A DNA stretch of 10,331 bases from Candidatus Collierbacteria bacterium CG_4_9_14_3_um_filter_43_16. GTDB lineage: Bacteria > Patescibacteriota > Microgenomatia > UBA1400 > MFAQ01. Positions 6,553-10,331 of the stretch are shown in pieces. Position numbers and translations under genes: made by a program. The stretch lies in contig PFUC01000003.1 in NCBI GenBank assembly GCA_002789895.1, forward strand, positions 3,506-13,836. The letters are read 5' to 3'. The notes below the pieces were generated by a model, which worked only from the letters and a program-made list of their open reading frames with translations, was not told the DNA's origin and did not search any database. Positions within the stretch are counted from its first letter, which is position 1. Each line of letters opens with the position of its first letter.

Positions 6553-7491
6553 ATGTTAAATCTTATTTACTTCGGCTCACCCGATTTTTCAGCCCAAATT
6601 CTGGAGTCTATTATTGATTCTGGACTCGTAAATGTGGTCGGGGTGGTCACCACTCCGGATACGCCCCAAGGCAGAAAACAAGTCCTTACACCCTCCCGGG
6701 TTAGCCTGACTGCTCAAAAATACGACTTACCTGTCTTCATGCCGGCCAAATTAGATGACGTTAACCTTGCTCACGTTAAACTTCTTAAACCTAACATTTT
6801 CTTGGCGGTCTCCTACGGCAAGATTATCCCACGCTCATGGATAGAAACACCAAATATCGGCACCTTCAACATCCATTTTTCTTTACTTCCCAAATATCGA
6901 GGAGCTCTCTGTATCTCCGAAGCCATTAAAAATCGGGATACCTTCACAGGGGTCACTTTAATAGAAATGGATGAGCAGTTGGATCATGGTCCTATCATTT
7001 CTCAAGTCCCCGTCGCAATAGAACTCGATGACAACGTGGCCACATTGACCACAAAACTTACTCAGGCCGCCCACGAAATTTTAAGACAAAAATTACCCGA
7101 AATCTGTGCTCATAATTACGCCAAAACAGCCCAAGACAAATCACTAGCAATTTTCACACCAAGTCATCGGACAGTTTCCCGAGAATCTGCCTTTATCAGC
7201 TGGGAAACTGTCCAGCTCGCACTAACAACCAACAACCAAGAACTAGCAACTAAAACTCACGCCCTCATTCGCTCTCTTAACCCCGAACCAGGAGCCTGGA
7301 CAAAAATTGACAATCATGATATCAAATTAATCCACACCTCCCTCATTAGTTCGTCATTGCAACCTGCCCGTCCGGCAAGCGGGTCTAACTCCACGAAATT
7401 AGCCATTGACACCGTTCAAGTCCCCGGCAAAAACCCCATTTCCTGGAAGCAGTTCCTTATCGGTCACCCACCCACTTCCGGTTTAAAATAA
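6553..7491 (+). CDS. fmt: Methionyl-tRNA formyltransferase
   Basis: Fmt transfers a formyl group from 10-formyl-tetrahydrofolate to initiator Met-tRNA, making the formylmethionine that the upstream gene product later deformylates. The N-terminal Rossmann-like domain starts with LIYFGSPDFSAQIL. The catalytic set N106, H108 (in NIHFSLLPKYRGA) and D144 (in MDEQLDHGPI) falls at the same numbers as in the E. coli enzyme. The 312-residue length is normal, with an OB-like C-terminal domain (about 205-312). Two low-complexity inserts are translated in that domain: residues about 223-236 (ALTTNNQELATKTH) and about 267-278 (SLQPARPASGSN), the latter from a repeat-like element at 7350-7385. After GA the sequence is LCISEAI, unlike the more usual API. 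The 3' end overlaps the convergent gene by 35 bp. No Shine-Dalgarno precedes the ATG. Confidence 0.96.
   Translation: MLNLIYFGSPDFSAQILESIIDSGLVNVVGVVTTPDTPQGRKQVLTPSRVSLTAQKYDLPVFMPAKLDDVNLAHVKLLKPNIFLAVSYGKIIPRSWIETPNIGTFNIHFSLLPKYRGALCISEAIKNRDTFTGVTLIEMDEQLDHGPIISQVPVAIELDDNVATLTTKLTQAAHEILRQKLPEICAHNYAKTAQDKSLAIFTPSHRTVSRESAFISWETVQLALTTNNQELATKTHALIRSLNPEPGAWTKIDNHDIKLIHTSLISSSLQPARPASGSNSTKLAIDTVQVPGKNPISWKQFLIGHPPTSGLK
7217..7258. repeat. Degenerate aacaacc/aactagc word repeat inside fmt
   Basis: The words actaacaacc, aacaacc, aagaact, agcaact and aaaact follow each other and are translated as a Thr/Asn/Gln-rich stretch. The wording resembles the intergenic repeat at 8379-8425. Confidence 0.4.
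7350..7385. repeat. Repeat-like GC-rich palindrome inside fmt
   Basis: The leading ttcgtcatt matches the flank of the palindromes at 1555 and 3936. It is followed by acctgcccgtccggcaagcg with imperfect dyad symmetry (TGCC/GGCA or CCCG/CGGG). Translated as LQPARPASGS in a variable part of the C-terminal domain, it looks like another inserted dispersed repeat. Confidence 0.45.
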
Positions 7492-8137
7492 TTTTATCTG
7501 CTAATTTCCAATATCTTTTAGGATTTTCCGACTCAATCTCCGATATATAATCCACCTCGTTGCTTACCGATACGGGTACCAATGTCCGTCTAGTCTCATC
7601 TTGTTCTCCTATCGAAATAAACATTTCATCTCCAAGTTTTCTGGTATGGTAAGCAATCTCTGTACCTATATATCTAATCAAACCATCGAAGCCCTTGGTC
7701 AAATCTATGTTTTCAACCACGTCCTCACTTACCAGATTGACTTCGTCTCTAGTTTCTACTGCCAATCTCGCTATTGTGGGAAATACCGTCAAAAACAACA
7801 CCTGTTCTTTGACCTCCAAATCTTTTGATAATGCCAAGATATTCACACCTTTATTGGCCATTTCGTCCAGCCTTTCATTTTCTAAATTTCCCAAAAAACA
7901 AGCCACATCCACACAAACAAAAATTAGTTGCTTCTCATCATCATAGCCACACATCACCCCAACATCAGGAAAAATAGCCGTCATCTCTCCTTGCTCTCCT
8001 ATTCGAAGAGCGCATTCTCCAAACCTTGAATGTCCGACTTGTCCCCCACCATAGCCCTCGCCGTATGTAGCACCGCCACTATTGCCTCGCCTAATTGATC
8101 CATACCACCGCCTAGACCATTCTGTTTTGTTAGACAT
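7457..8137 (-). CDS. Hypothetical protein with Gly-rich N-terminus, 226 residues
   Basis: The ATG (8135-8137) lies inside the end of rpmB, an 8-bp overlap (ATGTCTAA), so translation is probably coupled to bL28. The first 40 residues are basic and glycine-rich (GNSGGATYGEGYGGGQVGHSRFG), suggesting a flexible tail. The rest (about 41-226) looks like a compact alpha/beta domain, with cysteines at 42, 63, 75 and 80 and an acidic stretch around DETRRTLVPVSVSNEVDYISEIESEN. There is no signal peptide or membrane helix. The 3' end overlaps fmt tail to tail by 35 bp, leaving no room for a terminator. I do not recognise a family. The link to bL28 suggests, but does not show, a ribosome- or stress-related role. 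Confidence 0.78.
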   Translation of the reverse strand: MSNKTEWSRRWYGSIRRGNSGGATYGEGYGGGQVGHSRFGECALRIGEQGEMTAIFPDVGVMCGYDDEKQLIFVCVDVACFLGNLENERLDEMANKGVNILALSKDLEVKEQVLFLTVFPTIARLAVETRDEVNLVSEDVVENIDLTKGFDGLIRYIGTEIAYHTRKLGDEMFISIGEQDETRRTLVPVSVSNEVDYISEIESENPKRYWKLADKIILNRKWVGDR

Positions 8138-8351
8138 TAGCCACCGCTTGATTTTTTCTGTCGTCTACACGTAGAGATCTCTTACAAGTGGTACAAACTT
8201 TAATCTTGACTCTTTGGCCCTCAACCACCAAGTGATGAGTGTGAAGATTAGGTCGGCGGATATGCTTAATTTTACGTTTCGAAAAACTTACTAGGTTTGC
8301 ATTTTGAACTCCTTTGCCACAAATGACACAGCCATATTTTTCTTTTTCCAT
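8130..8351 (-). CDS. rpmB: Large-subunit ribosomal protein bL28, zinc-binding form
   Basis: bL28 is a small protein of the 50S subunit. The 73-residue product has the family order: an N-terminal C-x2-C-GK motif (C8, C11), a basic stretch SKRKIKHIRRPNLHTHH (24-40), the beta segment VVEGQRVKIKVCTTCKRSLRV and a short helical end. The second pair C53-x2-C56 completes a four-cysteine zinc site, so this is the C+ type rather than the Cys-free type of E. coli. It is first in a two-gene unit with the overlapping 226-residue gene. An extended -10 ends 7 nt before the ATG, with no Shine-Dalgarno, implying a leaderless message. Confidence 0.95.
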   Translation of the reverse strand: MEKEKYGCVICGKGVQNANLVSFSKRKIKHIRRPNLHTHHLVVEGQRVKIKVCTTCKRSLRVDDRKNQAVANV

Positions 8352-8358
8352 GATCTAA

Positions 8359-8367
8359 ATTCTATCA
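8359..8367 (-). promoter_or_regulatory. Extended -10 (TGATAGAAT) 7 nt before the rpmB ATG
   Basis: On the minus strand TGA plus TAGAAT is followed by 7 nt and the ATG at 8351. The -35 is weak. The geometry predicts transcription starting at or next to the ATG. Confidence 0.55.
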
Positions 8368-8378
8368 CACTTGTGCCT

Positions 8379-8425
8379 ACTTCGCATCAGCAACTAATAA
8401 CTTCGCACCAATAACTATCTACTTC
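8379..8425. repeat. Imperfect 21-bp tandem repeat between rpmB and the M50 gene
   Basis: Units at 8379-8399 and 8400-8420 both begin acttcgca and share about 15 of 21 positions (acttcgca, then ca, then aacta). A third begins acttc at 8421. The array fills most of the divergent intergenic space between the two promoters. Confidence 0.65.
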
Positions 8426-8428
8426 CCG

Positions 8429-8434
8429 TATAAT
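8429..8434 (+). promoter_or_regulatory. Consensus -10 (TATAAT) overlapping the first ATG of the M50 gene
   Basis: A perfect TATAAT shares its last two bases with the ATG at 8433. If it is used, transcription begins near 8441 and the ATG at 8445 becomes the first available start. No TG extension or good -35 is present. Confidence 0.45.
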
Positions 8435-9074
8435 GAACCTCAACATGTTCGTCTACGTCTTTCTACTTGTAGTTTACCTCATTATCTCTATTAGCATCCA
8501 CGAATTTGCTCATGCCTTTGCGGCTGATCGTTTGGGAGATCCTACTGCCAGAGCGGCCGGGAGACTAACTCTGAACCCACTTGCCCACATTGATCTCTTG
8601 GGTACTGTCATCCTCCCACTTAGTCTATTACTTTTTTCCGCCGTTTCGGGAGTGAATTTCGTCTTTGGCTGGGGAAAGCCCACTCCTTTCGATCCTTACA
8701 ATCTCAAAAACCCCCGGCGTGACGCCGCCATCATTTCTATTGCCGGACCAATCAGCAATATCTTACTCGCCATCACTATCTCCATTCTCGTCCGTTTCAC
8801 CCCGTATGTTTTTTCCGTTTTCTTGATTCCTCTCATTACCGTCAATATCGGCCTAGCCATCTTCAATCTGATTCCCGTCGGCCCGCTGGACGGCCAAAAA
8901 ATTCTTTTCGGCATCCTTCCACGTGACCTTGCTTACGAATTTCAAGCCATTATGAACCGCTACGGTGTCCTTATCTTGATTTTTCTCATCTTCCCTCTCT
9001 TTGGCAATGAAGCCCCCATCACCTCCATCATAACTCCCGCCGTCGAATTTTTATCTCATCTTCTCATCCCCTAA
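8433..9074 (+). CDS. Site-2-protease-family (M50) membrane metalloprotease
   Basis: M50 proteases cut transmembrane substrates inside the bilayer. The zinc site is visible: HEFAH at 23-27 (ligands H23 and H27, catalytic E24) in the first hydrophobic segment, and NLIPVGPLDG (146-155) with third ligand D154. Also present are the family landmarks GRLTLNPLAHIDLLGT (44-59), GWGKPTPFDP (80-89) and RRDAAIISIAGPISN (96-110). At 213 residues with about 4-6 membrane segments and no PDZ domain, it is the minimal form common in bacteria and archaea. The longest frame starts at 8433, but that ATG overlaps a TATAAT, so ATG 8445 (MFVYVFLL) may be the true start; both keep all motifs. The substrate is unknown; no anti-sigma or sigma partner is adjacent. 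Confidence 0.94.
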   Translation: MNLNMFVYVFLLVVYLIISISIHEFAHAFAADRLGDPTARAAGRLTLNPLAHIDLLGTVILPLSLLLFSAVSGVNFVFGWGKPTPFDPYNLKNPRRDAAIISIAGPISNILLAITISILVRFTPYVFSVFLIPLITVNIGLAIFNLIPVGPLDGQKILFGILPRDLAYEFQAIMNRYGVLILIFLIFPLFGNEAPITSIITPAVEFLSHLLIP

Positions 9075-9087
9075 CGTTTTTATGCAC

Positions 9088-9115
9088 AAAAAAAGCCCGC
9101 GGTTTCCCGAGGGCT
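9088..9115 (-). terminator. Rho-independent terminator of the candidate ncRNA (minus strand)
   Basis: On the minus strand AGCCC-T-CGG pairs with CCG-C-GGGCT around a GAAA tetraloop, with one internal mismatch, followed by seven Ts (9094-9088, the first shared with the stem). On the plus strand no T-tract follows, so it does not obviously end the M50 transcript. It points the wrong way for any plus-strand gene and therefore implies minus-strand transcription across 9116-9553. Confidence 0.85.
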
Positions 9116-9515
9116 AAATTAACACACAAATTCATAAGTGATTATGGCAAGACCGATAGCCAATCTATAAAAACACTCATTCGTTCATCCAGCCACAAAC
9201 TTATTATAACGAATGAGATATTGGCAGTCGCAAAGATATAGAGTAACTTCACCGCCGAAGGCGCCACTCTCATCAACCATATGATGAATCCAAGCTCAGA
9301 AAAAATCAGAACCAAAAAAACCGAGAAAAAACCAAACGGGGTTGAGATTTATTAATTTACTAGACAGCTTTTTCAGTTATGATACCCACCACGAGCTTGT
9401 TTCATGGCTCTTCCCGGCGATCAAAAAATAGATCACTCGGAGATTACGATCATCAGCATGAGCCTGAAAAAAAACATGACTGGCCTCATCACAGGTCAAA
9501 TGTGGACGTTCAGGT
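9088..9515 (-). ncRNA. Candidate structured non-coding RNA, about 430 nt, class not recognised
   Basis: The 479 bp between the M50 gene and the PT-linker gene hold no credible protein frame. On the minus strand they contain a promoter (9550-9522), a run of hairpins and a terminator. The clearest inverted repeats (plus coordinates) are 9454-9460/9475-9482, 9417-9422/9431-9436, 9393-9396/9407-9410, 9270-9275/9282-9287, 9253-9256/9260-9263 enclosed by GAGT/ACTC 9241-9244/9266-9269, and a two-part stem: GCCAAT/ATTGGC (9159-9164/9220-9225) enclosing a perfect 10-bp CTCATTCGTT/AACGAATGAG (9176-9185/9208-9217). I looked for RNase P, tmRNA, SRP, 6S and tRNA signatures and saw none. An alternative is a long 3' UTR of the upstream surface-protein gene. 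Confidence 0.45.
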
Positions 9516-9521
9516 GACCAT

Positions 9522-9550
9522 AATATATCAAACCTGGAAGAAAAAGGTAA
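9522..9550 (-). promoter_or_regulatory. Candidate promoter of the ncRNA (minus strand)
   Basis: On the minus strand TTACCT (9550-9545) is followed after 17 bp by TATATT (9527-9522), and TGA directly before the hexamer makes an extended -10. The predicted start is near 9515. The -35 matches TTGACA at 4 of 6 positions. It begins 4 bp beyond the stop codon of the gene at 9554-10171. Confidence 0.55.
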
Positions 9551-9553
9551 CCT

Positions 9554-10171
9554 CTATAGGCTTCTCTTTCTGGAGAGGAAGCTAAAGACCCCAACTACCA
9601 GCAGCAATACCCCAAACCCGAGCAAGGCAATCTTGAAGATGGTGCCCAAAGCGCTGCCCAAACCGGACTGACCTTGTGTCTCAGTCACGCCCGTGGGCGA
9701 GGCAACCTCCGTTTTTGTGGGGGTAGGGGTTGGCGTTACGATCGGAAGAGAGGCGATCCCGGGTCCAAAATTTATTGGTTCCACGAAACCGGTCAGAAGT
9801 ACATCCGCGGAGGGAGTGTTTCCATATCCGTCAGATTCTACCGTGACAAAGATTCTGACAAACTTAATGTCGGTAAGAGAAGACAATTTGCCATTGGCTA
9901 TCTCACCGAGTCTTTTCTGCTTCCCCACGTCATCCTCCACCCAGGCTACATAGCGATTTTTCTCGGGAGATAGAGCTATTTTCAGTTCTCGGCAAGTCAT
10001 AAGAATTTTGTACGTACCATCAATAAAGACAGAAGATGCGTAGCAAGCACCCCCCGTACCAGTTCCTCTAAGATTTATGACACCTTCATTTGCCTGAACC
10101 CCCTTAGGAAGAAATAATATCAGTCCAAACATTATCACACACACCAAGCCACCCAGTAGATTCTTTTTCAT
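9554..10171 (-). CDS. Secreted, membrane-anchored surface protein with PT-rich linker
   Basis: The 205-residue product has an N-terminal signal (1-27, MKKNLLGG, a hydrophobic core, then VQA/NEG as a plausible cleavage site), an ectodomain (about 28-135), a Pro/Thr-rich linker (145-168, VTPTPTPTKTEVASPT), one C-terminal membrane helix (177-199) and a basic tail RKRSL. The likely topology is ectodomain outside, anchor at the C-terminus. The stretch RYVAWVEDDVGKQKRLGEI...FVRIFVTVESDGYGNTPSADVLLTG resembles the extracytoplasmic domain of RskA-type anti-sigma factors (YvLW...G.l...vtvEp..g...P.G.vlltG), but no cytoplasmic anti-sigma domain is present. C43 and C60 could form a disulfide. Its ATG overlaps the stop of the upstream PIN gene (ATGA), suggesting cotranscription. 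The RskA likeness is a tentative reading by eye. Confidence 0.85.
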   Translation of the reverse strand: MKKNLLGGLVCVIMFGLILFLPKGVQANEGVINLRGTGTGGACYASSVFIDGTYKILMTCRELKIALSPEKNRYVAWVEDDVGKQKRLGEIANGKLSSLTDIKFVRIFVTVESDGYGNTPSADVLLTGFVEPINFGPGIASLPIVTPTPTPTKTEVASPTGVTETQGQSGLGSALGTIFKIALLGFGVLLLVVGVFSFLSRKRSL

Positions 10172-10331
10172 AGTTTCATTTTATCATCAAAAAAGTTTTT
10201 CAAGGAAACGCTTCTGGGCACTTTAAGCAATTCCCTGTCTTCTGTTATTAGTTGTGACTCAGACATTTCAGCCAGCAATAAGTAACTTGCGTCGTAGGCC
10301 GTCAAACTGTATTTCTTCATATATTTAGCAA
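10168..10331 (-). CDS. PIN-domain (VapC-like) protein, C-terminal 53 residues
   Basis: A minus-strand frame enters from the right edge and ends at TGA 10170-10168; the N-terminus is outside the window. The visible sequence holds the C-terminal PIN signature: SLTAYDASYLLLAEMSE, with the acidic metal ligand in YDA (visible residue 13), then QLITEDRELLK with the final conserved Asp (residue 31), followed by a short helix and KNFFDDKMKL. PIN proteins are Mg-dependent RNases, most often VapC toxins neutralised by a VapB antitoxin encoded just upstream; any VapB would lie beyond this edge. The stop overlaps the next gene's ATG by four bases (ATGA). Two of the usual four acidic residues cannot be checked here. 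Confidence 0.85.
   Translation of the reverse strand, partial: AKYMKKYSLTAYDASYLLLAEMSESQLITEDRELLKVPRSVSLKNFFDDKMKL
10178..10186 (-). promoter_or_regulatory. Extended -10-like word (TGATAAAAT) 6 nt before the PT-linker gene ATG
   Basis: On the minus strand TGA plus TAAAAT is followed by 6 nt and the ATG at 10171, matching the geometry at def and the ligase-like gene. It lies within the last codons of the PIN gene, so it could be an internal promoter or a chance product of AT-rich coding sequence. Confidence 0.35.

Noticed and set aside
9440..9490. Hammerhead ribozyme suggested by CTGATGA on the minus strand
   Set aside because: There is no properly placed GAAA and no flanking stems to complete the three-helix core.
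9088..9515. RNase P RNA, tmRNA, SRP RNA or 6S RNA
   Set aside because: None of the conserved cores were found (no RNase P GAAAGTCC-type P4, no tmRNA tag ending in Ala-Ala or T-arm GGTTCGA, no SRP GGAAG/AGCAG loop). A covariance-model search would be decisive.
9379..9585. Plus-strand 68-residue ORF in the gap before 9554
   Set aside because: It has no ribosome-binding or promoter signal, an unstructured composition, and runs into the 3' end of the minus-strand gene; the opposite strand has better signals for an RNA.
1..10331. Recoded genetic code with TGA as Gly or Trp
   Set aside because: TGA ends several genes at natural C-termini, for example the coiled-coil, 333-residue and PIN genes, and no conserved protein needs read-through.

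Overview
The window reads as bacterial DNA with the standard stop codons: TGA ends the coiled-coil gene, the 333-residue gene and the PIN gene, so it is not a TGA-recoded lineage. Short intergenic gaps, frequent strand switches, an O-antigen-ligase-like protein fused to TPRs, a PT-linker surface protein with an RskA-like ectodomain, and scattered palindromes of the ttcgtcat...atccat type together suggest a Candidate Phyla Radiation bacterium, perhaps Microgenomates. That placement is an inference from gene style, not a phylogenetic result.

Layout. 1-398 (+): the 3' end of a coiled-coil gene with near-perfect 45-bp repeats. 406-1470 (-): mreB, tail to tail with it. 1471-1780: mreB promoter region, a palindromic repeat, a near-consensus promoter and a structured leader. 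1781-2809 (+): a GC-richer lipoprotein gene of unknown function, ended by a bidirectional terminator. 2861-3862 (-): an unrecognised 333-residue soluble protein, divergent across 36 bp from 3899-5911 (+), a Wzy/WaaL-type membrane protein with C-terminal TPRs. 5963-6499 and 6553-7491 (+): def and fmt, the N-formylmethionine pair. 7457-8137 and 8130-8351 (-): rpmB (bL28) overlapping an unknown Gly-rich-N-terminus gene. 8433-9074 (+): an M50 site-2-protease-family membrane protease. 9075-9553 has no credible protein gene but holds, on the minus strand, a promoter, several inverted repeats and an intrinsic terminator: a candidate ncRNA of about 430 nt. 9554-10171 (-): a secreted, membrane-anchored PT-linker protein. 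10168-10331 (-): the C-terminal end of a PIN/VapC-like protein.

Themes. Cell shape and surface (MreB, ligase, lipoprotein, PT-linker protein, M50 protease) alternate with translation housekeeping (Def, Fmt, bL28). Most visible promoters carry an extended -10 (TGn plus TAnnnT). At four clear starts this box lies 6-8 nt before the ATG, implying leaderless mRNAs. The lipoprotein gene is the exception, with a consensus -35, a roughly 120-nt leader and a strong Shine-Dalgarno.
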